In this document: positions 1 through 10,889 of the stretch, one piece after another
Layout of the letters: the number at the start of each line of letters is the position of its first letter
Numbering within the stretch: position 1 is the stretch's first letter
Origin: Lepeophtheirus salmonis
Taxonomy: Eukaryota > Arthropoda > Copepoda > Siphonostomatoida > Caligidae
Assembly (NCBI RefSeq): GCF_016086655.4
Contig: NC_052136.2
Location: 18,742,831-18,806,830, forward strand
Length of the DNA stretch: 64,000 bases
Direction: 5' to 3'
Position numbers and translations under genes: made by a program
The notes under the pieces: model-generated
The model's input: the letters and a program-made list of their open reading frames with translations, nothing else
Told to the model about the DNA's origin: nothing
The model's database searches: none

Positions 1-1450
1 GCAACTTGAATGTGTTGCATTAATTATATTTGTACAACCCATAAATCAGTTTAGGTAAGAAAATTGGTCCATAGATTGAGGGTGAAAAATATATTTGCAT
101 TTTGAAAAGAAATAAATTTGGGTCTACGGTCCGTACCAAAATATGGTTCCAAATTTGTCTATAAAAAATCACTTCAGGCATACCAATCAGAGGCGTCCAT
201 GGGATTATATTTAGGGAGAGCTCAATTTTAATCAATCAAAAAATCAAATATTATTTTTTTTCAAAAATTCATTACTAGTATAAAAAAATTCGCAAATCTA
301 AAGCTATTCTCAAAAAATTGACCATTCACACTAGTATTGACAAATAAATTGCGAAATAATGTTTCATTATTAATTATTTGAATGAAACTTGCAACAAAGT
401 CATCTTGAACAAACACAGACTGAAGGGAATCTTAGATTTTCGAAGGACAAATTCATCAGTTTAAATAATTATTAACACAATAATATTTTGACCTTTACTT
501 TAGTAAACCCTCTCATGGAATTACGTTTTTATATATTAATCAAGATATCTACAAGTCAGATCAGCTCACCTCATTCGGACAACTAGTGGTTAGGGAGCCC
601 TCTTTTGACTTCCCACAGCCTCTGGGTGAGAGGACGTGCAATTAAGTAACACACCTCGGGACTACCTGATATTAGGACCTACACTACGGGTATTATTGCT
701 CTGTGCACTTTGAGCATCAACAAAAATTAGGAAAGACGTTTCTGGAGGAGTCCTTGAGAATAATCCAAGATATTTAATAAAAAGACGTCTGGATCAGTTC
801 GGTATCACCCCCGACCACCCTTTTTTAATTAATGCAAAGTGTATTCTCCAAAACTCCTTCCCGAACTAAAAAAAAAAAGAAGTAGTTTGACTATAAACTA
901 GCTTCAAGCTCCTTATTTACAAATAGTAAGACCTGGAATCGGCTACAAAAATATTGTACATTTTGTAAAATCGAAGCTGAATCTCCTTCATTGTATAGTT
1001 GCTCAAGGGTGGCTCCCCTCCGAAAGGGGGCTGAAAGTTTAGTGTTCAGCACTGTTGCAGTGATGTTCGTAGAGACTGGCCTGTAAAGATGGAACCGGCA
1101 GTTGATGCAAATATGAAGTTGGATGACATAATAAGAAATTTCCTACTATCAATTTATCAGCATAAACAGAGAAGTAGTAGTCCCATGCTTTCCTTAGTAA
1201 AAATATTGGAAAATTACATTGATATGAAGACTAGTAATGAAAATCATGCAAATAATTGACATTTAAAAAAAAAGAAAACGAAAATCAACATGGTAACCCT
1301 GACCATTTCAAGAATGTTTTGGAGGGGATCCGCATGTTGATTTGGGCAATGTCAAGCCATACCTCCTCTTACATGTAGACGCGAATATTCTAATTGAATA
1401 AAATAAGAGACTTGATGCTGCAATTTAATAAAATAAGAAATTAAGTACAA
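1..1450. other. Unassigned AT-rich DNA
   Basis: No supported gene. Two less AT-rich patches at about 560-720 and 1000-1120 stand out from the surroundings but match nothing I recognise. A short plus-strand reading near 1089 begins MEPAVDANMKLDDIIR and runs about 55 codons without a usable context. Confidence 0.4.
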
Positions 1451-1462
1451 TCATGTATTATA

Positions 1463-2674
1463 CAGGGTGTCCACAATAAATTGGAACTATCTTAAAATTC
1501 AACCTGCTTGATAAAAATGGAATTAGGAGTGTATTTGTTAATATGAAAAAGTTAGACATGATATTAAACAATAAATTTATTCAACATGTCCTCTTCTACC
1601 ATCTTCTACAGCCACCATCTTCTACATCCTGCCCCTAAAGGATTTGCATGCCCTGATGACTTCCATGGAATCGATAGCATTCCACTCCCTCGTAATGGAT
1701 CCCTTAAGGGCCGCGATGCTCTTGTGGCTGACCTTACACACCTCCCTCTCCAACTTCCCCTACCAGTAGTAATCACACGGGTTGAGGTCGGTTGAGTTGA
1801 AGGGCCAGGTGTTGCGATCCCAGAATGTGATGTCGTGGGAGTTGAAGAGGTTAGTGGTCTTCATCGCGATGTGTGCGGGCGCTGAGTCTTGTTGGAATAT
1901 GAACTCCCTCCCAGTGGCCGTATCCTTCATCCAGGGGATGACGCACTTCTCCATGACTTCGCAATACCTTATTGAGTTAACCCTTTCCTTGGGATTGAAG
2001 AAGAAAGGAGGCATCACCTCACCGGTGGTGCAGATGACACCCATGGGCATCACAGAGGCTGGGAACATTGTGGTGAAGACTGCAGGGACCTCTTATCTCT
2101 CCTTGGTAAGCCACCTGTCATTCTGGACGTTGTAGCTTCTGTCGACAGTCCAGTTCTTCTCGTCGGAGAAGAAGATGATTCTTCCTCCATGGCTCTTCAG
2201 GTAATTGAGGAGACGCTTACCGTTGGCGAACGTGGTGGCCTTCATGGATGCCATGAGGATGTGTTGTTTGGACATTCGTTATGACCTGTTCCCAAGGTCC
2301 TCATTCACTGCCTTGGATACCACCTGCTTGCTCACTCCACGGTTCTTGGCTAATCTGGACAGGGAAGTCCCCGGTGAAGCCTTGATGGACTTCTGGAGGC
2401 CTTCAAGCAAGCAGGGAGTGCGGATTCGATCCCTTCTCATGTTGTGGGCCTTACGGCAAACCTTCCCCTCAACCTCCCAGGTATTGAAGACCCGGTACAC
2501 CGTGGTCTTAGGGCAGTTAAGAAGCTTGTAGATAGCAGAGGGCTTGTGTCCCGCGCGAGCCAATTCGAGGATGGCGTCTCTCCTTCCTTTTTCCATGATG
2601 ACTATTGTTTGTTGTCAAACCAATTGTGGTGGAAGTGATAGTGTATTGTTCACGCAACCTTCTATATTAGTATG
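1463..2674 (-). mobile_element. mariner-like element, copy A (one inverted end lost)
   Basis: The left end (CAGGGTGTCCACAATAAATT, 1463 on) is nearly identical to both ends of the complete copy at 41897-43169 and is preceded by TA. The body aligns with that copy on the opposite strand as far as about 2674. There the expected second inverted end is missing and unrelated AT-rich sequence follows, so the transposase 5' end of the element has been lost. The enclosed transposase frame is described separately. The call rests on direct comparison of the two copies within the window. Confidence 0.9.
1577..2596 (-). pseudogene. mariner transposase, nonsense-damaged, D-37-D spacing
   Basis: This would encode a DDE/D transposase that cuts and pastes its own element in the nucleus. 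Starting at the ATG at 2596, one frame reads without any frameshift to a TAA at 1577 (339 codons, usual for mariner) but meets four in-frame stops (about 2279, 2093, 1760 and 1620). The N-terminal 105 residues hold the helix-turn-helix DNA-binding region (ELARAGHKPSAIYKLLN, then SLSRLAKNRGVSKQVVSKAV). All three catalytic aspartates survive: FFSDEKN, QQDSAPAH and NPCDYYW. I count 37 residues between the second and third, a spacing typical of the DD37D (maT-like) group rather than classical DD34D mariners. The frame is intact but for point nonsense changes, so the copy decayed mostly by substitution. It cannot make active enzyme as it stands. Confidence 0.9.
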
Positions 2675-3370
2675 AATTAAGATAATTCCGTATCTGAAAT
2701 ATAAAATAAGATATGATGATTACAAATTACAACCCATTTAAACACATCGAATCATTCTGAGAGAGACAAATTTGATATTTAGATATACTTTTAATCTGAT
2801 AGTTGCTAAGGCTGAAGATCTTTTTTTAATAATTAAGACCGGAAGAAGTGGACTTCTATGTTCTCCTAAGAGTTAGGACCAAGCAATGACAGAGATAGTC
2901 GAAGGAAGAGATTCTAACTTGATCATCCTTCTTAAAAGATGTTCGAATTCCGAGTTCCAAGAGGGAAGGTGGTAAGAAAATTTATCCTAAGAAAAATACC
3001 AGATCTCATATGGGAGAAGAGTTGACTTTTTTTTATTAAGAGATTTATTCCCGATTAGTATTATTTTAATATTGTATTTCATTTTTGTACAAGGCACGGT
3101 ATTATATTATGAATTATGATATTACTTACTATTATATATTTCGGGGAATAACGTCACGAAATAAACATTGAAATCGTACACAATATTATTACAAAGTTGC
3201 CTATTTGCTAGTACAGTTATTTTCAAAGTAAGGGTCGCGACCCAATACTGGGTAGCGGAAGAGAATGCTCTTCGTTGCTTGGAAATTTAAAATATATATT
3301 TTTTTTTGTTAGTGTTAAAATAATATTAAAGTCGGACGAATTCCTTATTTCTGGTATGACTTATTTGTTT
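2675..3370. other. Intergenic DNA with one dispersed repeat
   Basis: No gene seen. Positions 2890-3030 belong to a dispersed repeat listed separately. At 3236-3262 a short palindromic GGGTCGCGACCC block resembles the ends of common hAT-type miniature elements, but no partner end is visible. Confidence 0.4.
2890..3030 (+). repeat. Dispersed repeat, three copies in window
   Basis: The stretch around CTTGATCATCCTT, AGATGTTCGAATTC and TACCAGATCTCA recurs in inverted orientation at 26735-26895, and its TACCAGATCTCAAACG end recurs near 37370. No coding frame is conserved across the copies. Ends and type are unknown. Confidence 0.65.
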
Positions 3371-3397
3371 GCCGAGTTTCATCTTACGCACAACGCA

Positions 3398-3724
3398 CTA
3401 CATGTATTTTCGAATGCAGCTAATCATACCTAACGACGTAACGTTACTGAATTCTAAATCAAAACACTGTACTGTCAGTTGGTTGTTACTAGGTAACTGA
3501 CTGAGAATTGATCGTTTTGTTATCAGAAAAAGAAGTTCAGAATCAAATCCATCTACGTCAAATATAAGTGTAAGTTGCCACTCGAAACAGGAAGTTCTAA
3601 TTCTACTAGTAGTACTAGTATTACTCCCAAAATTGACATCTGAACCACCAAGTAAAATTAAAAATAAATCATAGACACGACAGTATAATGATTTCTTTTT
3701 GAAATAGGGTTTCATAAATTGCAC
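3398..3724 (-). other. 108-codon open frame, unrecognised
   Basis: An open frame of 108 codons with no recognisable domain, signal or neighbour support. It lies beside the ZBED-like remnant starting near 3755 but on the other strand. In AT-rich DNA a frame of this length can arise by chance, and I do not claim it as a gene. Confidence 0.15.
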
Positions 3725-3754
3725 TAACGCAAATTAAGATCCTAAGCCCAGTGT

Positions 3755-4080
3755 ATTGTGTGCAGCAAGGTGCTTGCTAACGAAAGTTTTGATACCATTA
3801 AAACTGAAAATAGATTTAAAAAGGAATCACGGGGAATTCGTGGATAAACCTATTGATTATTTTTAACGGAAGCAACGTGAGTTTAAGTTATGGGCTCAAG
3901 TTTTTAATAGCTCAAGTACCTTGAATGACAATGCCCAACTGGCTTCATATTTGGCTGCATACCGAGTGGCCAAAGAGAAAATGTCTCATACAGTGGCTGA
4001 AAAACTTATTCTTCCAGCATCTCTGGAAATGGCACGTACTATTTTCGATGACAAATTTATTTTCAACTTTGTAGGCTTTA
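3755..4080 (+). pseudogene. ZBED5/SCAND3-like hAT-derived fragment
   Basis: In two frames, plus-strand translation gives the order expected for animal ZBED5/SCAND3/FAM200-type proteins, which are domesticated hAT transposases. First comes a stretch around CSKVLANESFD and ENRFKKESRG (zinc-finger region). Then, after a frame change and stops, come NDNAQLASYLAAYRVAKEK and HTVAEKLILPASLEMART. In those proteins the second block follows the BED finger directly. Stops at about 3844 and 3854 and the frame change show it is not functional. The catalytic half is not visible downstream. The family assignment is from memory of these motifs; it may be a transposon or a retrocopy of a domesticated gene. 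Confidence 0.6.
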
Positions 4081-5910
4081 TTTAATTATTTATTATAGTT
4101 AGACAATACTTATTAATTCCAGTATATTTTCATAAAGATAACGTGTAGTACAGTGTATTGTAATAACTTTGAGTAAAAGTCTTCGGCTTATTGCCTATGA
4201 AAATATTTAATTTTTCAAAAGATATCCATCGAAGGAAGTTGTGAATTAATACCATCAAACTTGCGAATTAGACTCCTGCCAAAGACTCAAAAGTTTGCCA
4301 AGTAATATAATCAACTATTGTTTACTATGTGAGGGAAATGAACATTAAATTAATGGGCTGTTTTATAAGGATGTCACTGGGCTGCATATTCTAACTATTC
4401 ATACGTAAATTATCCACTTTAAACAAAACTCTTAGATCTAAAAGATTACACCGGCCAATCTTTTTTTGCCGCTGTATCTAGAAATTCTTCACAAAACACT
4501 TTCATTACAGATGAGAAGCGATTTCGTAACCTTATTAAAGCTAAAATATTTAATGACTGAAGAAATATAACCAAAACCCTGCAAGATCTAATTGAAAATG
4601 AAACAATAAATATATTCCTACCCGATTGTTATTATATTAACACAAAAATTATATGAAAATATAGCCAAGTTCATGTTAAGATGCCCACAAAACTTTCTCG
4701 AAAGAGACGAATATAGAAAGGAGGAATGAGGAACAATGTCGGACTAGTGAAAGGGCAAGTATACATGAAACTGCACAATGAATGTCTTAGTTTTTGGCCA
4801 CATTTAATTATAATTAATTTATAAAAGGATTATTTCCAAATAATATTATATAAGTTTATTATGTAAAATTCATTTAAATATTTAATATTTTAAAAAAAGT
4901 GTGTAAATTCGGTCCTTTATAAACTTTATATTTATTTTTAAAATTAAAATTCTAATTGAATTCTTTAATAAAGATAATCAAATAAAATATTAACAATTTC
5001 ATAAAAAAAAGAACCATTTTAAATCATTAATCATGAGAGAATAACCACTATATATCGGTCGGTGCGATAGCCGTAAATGAAGACCTTATATCTTTCCACA
5101 ATATTTATGTTGTTGTTGTAGATCTTTTGTCTATTCGCTCATTCTCTTGAGTCCTTTGGATGCGACTGGTTTTATAATAGTGGTCCCCCATCTTCACGTT
5201 GAGGTCGGAAGTTTTTCAGACCACCCTCGTAAATATGGAGAAATAACAACCTAGAGTCGTCTCCTTTTTTGATTTTTGTTAAAAATTGTTTTTATGTTGA
5301 CTTAATACATTTTTAGAATTATTTCAGTCGATGAGACTATGTTTATTCCGTTAATTCGACAAAAGCAATTACTTAAGTGTATATTATTACACATATATAT
5401 ACAAACTTACCCACATACATTTTGTAACCACAGCTTTCAGATATAACAATTAATTAGCTCTTGAAACAACTTTTATATGAATTAAGTAATTAATGTATGT
5501 ATTTAGTTGAATAAATTATCTTTGGAATGAGTAACAGTTGTCAGTTTTAAAAATACATGGAAATGAGAATGATAAGTATATTCATGCTGTGTTCAATAGA
5601 TTTGTCACTTTTAAATACTCACAAATAATAGATGTATACCGTAGAGAAAGAAATACTTAGAGGCGACAAGATGTACCGTACCATTGATTGAGCAAAGAAT
5701 TTGCTGACGAAGAGGGTATAATATTTTTATAAGAAAAATAATATATTTGAAGTACAGGAATGCTTTTTAAAATTTTCTGATATTTTAAAGACTTGTATAA
5801 CATAAAATAACTGTCTAAGAGGTTTTGCTATTAAATATAATTTTTTTCCCCGAAAATACATATAAATAATCCATTAAATTTTAATAATTACCCTGGAACA
5901 TAAAACTTTT
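4081..5910. other. Intergenic DNA without recognised features
   Basis: Very AT-rich. I found no open frame with family resemblance, no inverted ends and no repeat shared with the rest of the window. The less AT-rich patch at 5040-5240 is not assignable. Confidence 0.4.
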
Positions 5911-5916
5911 GGAAAA

Positions 5917-6623
5917 ATGGAGATTATAACTCTTTTAAAAGCTGGGCACACTTCCAAGTCAATCCAGAAGATTGCCAATGTCAATTGGAAAATTGTTTAT
6001 AGGTGCAAAAAGAGATGGAAGGATGTAATTAAGTTGGAGAGGAGGTGAGGGAGTGGAACAACCAAAATTATGAGAACTCCAAGGTTAGTCAAGCCTGTAC
6101 GTGAAAAACTTCGGCGAAATCCACAAAGATCCATGCAAAAGTTGGACCAGGATCACACTGTAAGCAGAACCACTAGATTGGTAAAGATAATATTATGGTC
6201 AAACCTTTCAATATTCAATATCCAGCTCTTGGTGTCCACTCAGTTAAAAACTGGTTAAAAAAAAAAAATGATTTGTAGGACAAGTCTATGTAGCCTCCCT
6301 CTTCACCTGACTTAAATCCTCTGGACTTTTCCATTAAGGAGAAGGTGGTTCATGCTTGTCCTTCTTTGAATAAGGATGATCTCATGGCAACCCTTGAGAA
6401 GAAATTGAACCAAACTTCAGATGATGTAGTATGTATCACTTGTAATATGGTTTGGAAGAGATCGGTTGCTGTAAAAAAGGCCAAATGTGACCAAATTGAA
6501 TAAGTTCATATTTTCACTATTTATAATAGTTAAATTAAATGTTTCAAACAATTTCAATAGAATTGGACTTCATGTTATTGATTTAAAGACAATCATATGG
6601 GACAATTTTTAAAAGCCACCCTG
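5917..6623 (+). mobile_element. mariner-like element with internal deletion
   Basis: From an ATG at 5917 the reading begins MEIITLLKAGHTSKSIQKI, a mariner N-terminal helix-turn-helix. It is broken by a stop near 6046 and resumes with RTPRLVKPVREKLRRNPQRS. The frame then jumps straight to the C-terminal catalytic region: PPSSPDLNPLDFSI (third aspartate) and VHACPSLNKDDLMATLEKK, ending QIE-stop at 6503. The segment with the first catalytic aspartate is deleted, and the second-aspartate motif is scrambled. Downstream, AAAAGCCACCCTG ends at 6623 followed by TA, fitting the right inverted end; no matching left end is visible near 5890. The element is inactive and belongs to a different lineage from the D-37-D copies. 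Confidence 0.8.
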
Positions 6624-6644
6624 TATTTTAAAGAAACGAACAAT

Positions 6645-6990
6645 GCATCCTTGTTCAAATCAGAGTAAAATCGAGGATCAATATTGAAGTAATTCCTATA
6701 AATATCATTGCTAGATTCGAAGTGGGATTTGTATTTATTTCCTTGTAGCTAATTTAATGAAATGTCATGACATCTAAGCCACTCTTCTTCAAATATTCAT
6801 CAAATTATCAGGGTGACAACGTTAATTTGTCCCCTCACTGCTGATGTTATACAACGTAACGATAGCTAGGCTTCTCTCCTCCATAACATTCTTCAAATTG
6901 TCATGATTACCACGTTAGTTTTCGATTTATTTTATTTTTACGTAAAGACAGGACATATTTTATGTATTACTATAGATTAGATTGGATACA
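6645..6990 (+). repeat. ~350 bp dispersed repeat, copy 1 of 4
   Basis: It shares a long run of similarity with 8385-8845 (TATCATTGCTAGAT, then AATGAAATGTCATGACA, ATTCTTCAAATTGTCA and a terminal GGACATATTTTATG). Shorter matches occur at 45655-45780 and 54480-54690, all on the same strand. No open frame is conserved, and the element class is unknown. Confidence 0.75.
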
Positions 6991-7019
6991 TTGTGTATTG
7001 AGGCTGTTTCTCTGCTAAA

Positions 7020-7215
7020 GGGAACATTTGACTTCATTGGACCGAATGTAGCAATAATGTATCTTGGGCGAAAAAGCATCCGGCTAACGGAACAAAGAAT
7101 TGCTTTAAGAAGAAGCACTTTCAAGTCATGGAGTGGCCCAGTCAGTTTCCGGACCTAAATTCCATAGTAAAGCTTGATCAGTGGGCAAACTTACCAAATC
7201 GTAAAGGAATCAAAA
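7020..7215 (+). pseudogene. Tc1-like transposase fragment (third catalytic region)
   Basis: Plus-strand translation contains KKHFQVMEWPSQFPDLNSI. This is the diagnostic end of the Tc1 catalytic core, where the intact motif is a WPSQSPDLNPIE-type sequence carrying the last acidic residue. The preceding HPANGTKNCFKKK fits the region after the second aspartate. Only about 60 codons are recognisable; the DNA-binding domain and the first two acidic residues are absent, and the key glutamate is not preserved. It lies beside, and in the opposite sense to, another remnant at 7339-7480. Confidence 0.7.
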
Positions 7216-7338
7216 ACTTATTATATACAAACTGGGGATTTTAAACCCGGATAAATTATTTTACAATTTAATTCCACAAATGAATTCAGCAATCCACAAA
7301 TCTTTTTCTCTTACATTTAGGGTCTATAGCGAAGTAAA

Positions 7339-7480
7339 TCAGTCTAACCAATCCCTTCCAGCTTCAAACATACTCTCTAAGCTTGCCCTGAACCTGGCAC
7401 ATGCCTTGATGAGGAGCCCATCGTCAATTTTGGCTACTACCTTTACTTGTATTCGGAGGACATCTCATGGATTTTGTATT
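7339..7480 (-). pseudogene. mariner transposase C-terminal remnant
   Basis: Minus-strand translation reads VVAKIDDGLLIKACARFRAS, then LESMFEAGRDWLD and a stop at 7339-7341. This is the usual mariner tail (a conserved ARFR-type helix followed by a short acidic end). Upstream coding sequence is not recognisable. A plus-strand frame of 109 codons over 7280-7609 covers this remnant and is probably its shadow. Confidence 0.65.
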
Positions 7481-7914
7481 TATTCTTCTACAGTTTTGTC
7501 AGCTGAATCTCATGAGCAAACTTTCATATACATTGGGCTCAATATTGCCAAGATATTGATGCATAAGCTTGTTCCCATCTTCTATATTGTTGTATCCCTT
7601 AATTATTGAACTAATTGTTGGACATATCCTTGATATAATATTAATATTAGCATGATCTTTATATGTTCAAAATAGATAATATATATATTCTTATACAGAT
7701 ACACAATATTAATCAAATGTATTATATTGAATAGAATCCATTCAAATGTACGTTGTATAATGGTATTTCAAATAAGGTATAAAAAAAAGACCTTCAAATC
7801 TAATTTATTAAGTTTTCATTCAATAATACGACTATATAATTCAATATATATAATTAATAAATTTCTTATCAGGGACAGAATATTTAAAGGGAAGAATTTC
7901 AAAGACTTCTTTGA

Positions 7915-8030
7915 ACTCATTAAAATTTTATTGTATCTTGCAATCTTTTATTAAAAAAGAAACTGAAAAAAGGCCCAAAATCACTTGGTAGTCACGAATC
8001 ACATATCAAAAGGTCACCAACTAAGAAAAT
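7915..8030 (-). repeat. ~110 bp core repeat, copy 1 of 5
   Basis: Read on the minus strand it shows the core order shared with 9140-9240 (minus), 32575-32700, 48795-48900 and 60838-60965: GACTACCA, a G run, TTTTTTCAGTTTCTTTTTT, then AGATTGCAAGATACAATAAA. Inverted ends are not evident. Confidence 0.65.
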
Positions 8031-8065
8031 TCGTGGCTCAATTCATCGAAGTTTCTTAAATTTAT

Positions 8066-8330
8066 TGGTGTATCAGTTCTTATTTAATCGGTCTATTTTA
8101 GTGTTAGAACCGGTCTTATCAGTACTTATTTAATCGGTTCATTTGAGTGGTAGGACCCTTCCTATCAGTCCTTTGGACCATTCCTTAAGACTATCAGAAC
8201 TAGAACCAATTAAAAAAATAAGAAGAAAAGTTTAGTGACTGATATGTAGGATGGAACTGGACCGGACCGAGATTGAACTGGATAGGACTTCAGTCATAAT
8301 TCCTAAATAAGGACTGAGACAACACAATAT
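8066..8330. mobile_element. Short inverted-end element with ~46 bp internal tandem unit
   Basis: The left part (TATCAGTTCTTATTTAATCG, from 8073) is mirrored on the other strand at the right (TCTCAGTCCTTATTTAGG, ending near 8328). The left part itself repeats with a period of about 46 bp (TATCAGTACTTATTTAATCG near 8119, then a partial third unit). Related right ends ending in AAGGACC..CACAACAC occur at about 12360-12397 and 49000-49049. The second of these finishes in CACTG, the kind of terminus found on hAT elements. No coding capacity. Confidence 0.5.
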
Positions 8331-8384
8331 ATATTTCATAGAAATTATTTTGGAGGAGGGTTTTGCATTTTTTATAAGTGAAAG

Positions 8385-8845
8385 TCAAGGGTGGACTCAG
8401 AGTAGAAATGAGGCTCAACATTGGAGTAATTCCTGCCTATATCATTGCTAGATACGGAGTGATACTTGTGTTAATTTCCTTCTTCTCATATTTGCTCGCA
8501 ACTAATGCAATGACAAGTTATGACAGCTGAGCTTCTTTTATCCCAAAACTTTCATCAAATTGTCAAAGTAATCAAGTTAAATTTAGGTTTCTTTTTGCTA
8601 AGCATACCAGCAGATCTTATTATTCTCAGAGAGCGTGGAAAACTGCCCTTGAGAAAATTGCCCGTATATTGCTCAAACTTCATGATGAATAATAGCACGT
8701 TATATATTCCCTTAATATTATTTATGAAAAATATTATTTTGTTCCATCCCCCAAGGGAGTACTTTCAAGTGTGACTAGAATCATTTTTGGTTTCTTTTAT
8801 TTTTACATATCGGCAGGACATATTTTATGCGTCACTCGTGATGCA
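8385..8845 (+). repeat. ~350 bp dispersed repeat, copy 2 of 4
   Basis: The best match to 6645-6990, running from GGAGTAATTCCTG..TATCATTGCTAGAT to GGACATATTTTATG. Two open frames here (84 and 72 codons) are not shared by the other copies and are not supported as genes. Confidence 0.75.
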
Positions 8846-9139
8846 TTAGAGTTTCTCCCTCAACTCTCCCAGCAAAAATCCGGCAGCTCTTCCCAAAAAG
8901 TTCCCACATCCAGTGTCCAAGGGTTGGAGCCTGTTTATTGTTCAACTTTAATGTTGAGCCCTTACCGGTATAGCGGTTTCGGTTCTTGAATTGCTAGAAC
9001 AGGAACCAAGAAAGTCGAACCGAGACCACAATATATTTCTTATCGGTCACGATTATTGTTCTTATTTTCATTTGTTGTATTTTTTGGTTTATTTATAACC
9101 TTTTAATATTCCGTCTACATTTTTATATAAATGAAACAA

Positions 9140-9240
9140 CTAGTTACATTTATTGTATCATGCAACCTTACCTCCAAAAAGAAACAAAAAAGCCCTGACA
9201 TAATCTACTTGTCAGCCAAATAAATCAAACATAACAAATG
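9140..9240 (-). repeat. ~110 bp core repeat, copy 2 of 5
   Basis: Minus-strand reading contains GGCTTTTTTGTTTCTTTTTG, GAGGTAAGGTTGCATGATAC and AATAAATGTAACTAG, matching the other four copies. Confidence 0.65.
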
Positions 9241-9326
9241 CTATTTTTCTCTACGGACTACCAGACTATTATTGAGATATTATTTATTTACAATTTTTAA
9301 AATAAATTCAGAATTACACATATATA

Positions 9327-9723
9327 CGGGGGGACAAGGTAAATCCGGAATAAGTTTAATGGTTAATAATGAGACATATATAAGAGATAGAAAGATTATT
9401 TTTTATTCATTTTTAAAGCCACATTAAATGTAAAATGATTTTTCGTAATGCAAGCCTTTGTTCTCAATCATGCCTCAATTGAGGCCTAAGTCCTCCATCG
9501 TCAAAACAATGAAGGACCTGGATCTGCATGAGATAGAAAGGTCGGGCAGGCAAGGCATTCATGCGCCAATTAGAGATCATGATCGAGAACGAAGGCTTGC
9601 ATTACAAATAATCATTTTACATTTAATGTGGGTTTTAAATGAATATGAATTAATCTTTCAATCTCTTATACAAGTTTCATAATTAGCCGTTAAACTGATT
9701 CCGGATTTACCTTGTCCACCCTG
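9327..9723. mobile_element. 397 bp miniature element with ~150 bp inverted arms
   Basis: The two arms of about 150 bp are reverse complements with scattered mismatches. Shared blocks in order are GGACAAGGTAAATCCGGAAT, AAGAGAT.GAAAGATTA, CACATTAAATGTAAAATGAT and GTAATGCAAGCCTT. Both sides are flanked by TA (9325-9326 and 9724-9725), the mariner/Tc1 target. The right terminus reads CCACCCTG. The central ~100 bp is less AT-rich and is read through by a 74-codon frame (9458-9682) that also runs into the right arm, so I treat that frame as incidental. Confidence 0.9.
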
Positions 9724-9878
9724 TATGGGCAATATAGAGCGTCATTTATTAAATATGATATTTAATACTTTAACTTTTAATGTGTACTATTATTATGATA
9801 CAAAAATATAACTTATTTTATTCATAAAACTTGCTTTATTGCCTTACAAAAAAGAAAGTTATGTTGCCGCACAATGCA

Positions 9879-10344
9879 TCGGGTGGTCCATTGAAATCTG
9901 AATACTTTATAATTCAATACTTAATTAATTTTGAGTGATTGAAATTTATTAATATTTCGATATATTAAAGCATAAACAATTAGTCACAAAAAAAAGTTGA
10001 TCTATATAGCTGACGTATAAGTTGAGAAAATGACACTTAAGCGTGGTCAACAAATTTCCATTCCCGCACTCCAACTAGAAGGTCGTCTTCAGGACAACCG
10101 TCTACGTCGTCAGCTAGTCCCAAACATTGGAAAGGAAGAAGGGCTCTGTCAAAAAGGCCAAACTGAAGCCGGATGACTTAAAGAAACAGCCCTGGCCAAT
10201 TGCCTCAAGTCCATGAGATCTCAGGGTTTCACAACAGACTGTCCAGAGAGCTATCTTAGAAGTGGGTAGGAAGAGTTTTTTTTACGATGGAGATCTTGTT
10301 TAAGTTTAAAATTCAAAGTGTTCAGATTTTAATGTACTACTCGG
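9879..10344 (+). mobile_element. Non-autonomous mariner derivative keeping only the helix-turn-helix region
   Basis: The ends match each other and those of the element at 28904-29431: (C/T)CGGGTGGTCCATTGAAATC on the left and, read on the minus strand, CCGAGTAGTACATTAAAATC on the right. The right end is followed by TA; the left flank is CA. The interior begins with ATGACACTTAAGCGTGGTC (10030). It contains a block translating in shifting frames to RQLVPNIGKEE, KAKLKPDDLKKQPW and VSQQTVQRAILEVGRKS, which looks like a transposase helix-turn-helix. The catalytic domain is absent altogether, and the coding piece passes directly into the right end. Confidence 0.8.
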
Positions 10345-10751
10345 TAACTCTTATGCCTTTGACTTTATCTGTTTTTAGGAAATGTTGCAAAATGTTAATC
10401 GTTGAAATTGATTGTCACTAGCTGATATATATGATGACATCATATAGCAAATATTTTTCCATTGCACCGTTTCTGCGTCCCATTTGCACGCGTCCAGAAA
10501 TTCATGTTTTAATACAGTCAAAAATAAATTATCAGATCAAATAAAGAAATGGGAATGCGGTTAAGAATCAGATAGCTCCTACATATGATATGATTTTGTA
10601 ATATGAATCCAAGATATTAGTATTGTTCAAATAAATTCAATTTATCTATGATTTATCAACTGATACGATCAATAATAAATATAAATATCATGATCAAACT
10701 AATAAAGGTAATGGTAACATTCACTGTTACTCATACAAATATCAATTTGAT

Positions 10752-10815
10752 TTTCGAGCTTATCACAGCTTAAAGCAATGGAAAAATGCGAAATCATGTC
10801 AAAATTCGAAAAATA
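10752..10815 (+). repeat. Inverted repeat arm (partner 12416-12480)
   Basis: About 63 bp (GATTTTCGAGCTTATCACAG on) recurs almost perfectly in reverse complement at 12416-12480. A weaker third copy lies in direct orientation at about 13812-13915. Near-identity in this AT-rich setting suggests recent origin or conversion. Confidence 0.8.
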
Positions 10816-10889
10816 CCTATTTAACGGGATTCCGGTGTCAGAACAAGAAAATATTATTTGGAGCAATCTATAATTTCAGTGCTTTGGTA

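Noticed and set aside
1089..1260. Plus-strand reading MEPAVDANMKLDDIIR, vaguely like the start of an RNA-export adaptor
   Set aside because: The likeness covers about ten residues, with no RNA-binding domain or splice context.
1760..2531. Plus-strand open frames over the mariner copy A (1782-2135, 2205-2531, 2444-2638)
   Set aside because: They are antisense shadows of the minus-strand transposase.
9458..9682. 74-codon frame in the 397 bp miniature element
   Set aside because: It runs from the left arm into the right arm, so much of it is inverted-repeat sequence, and it has no domain.
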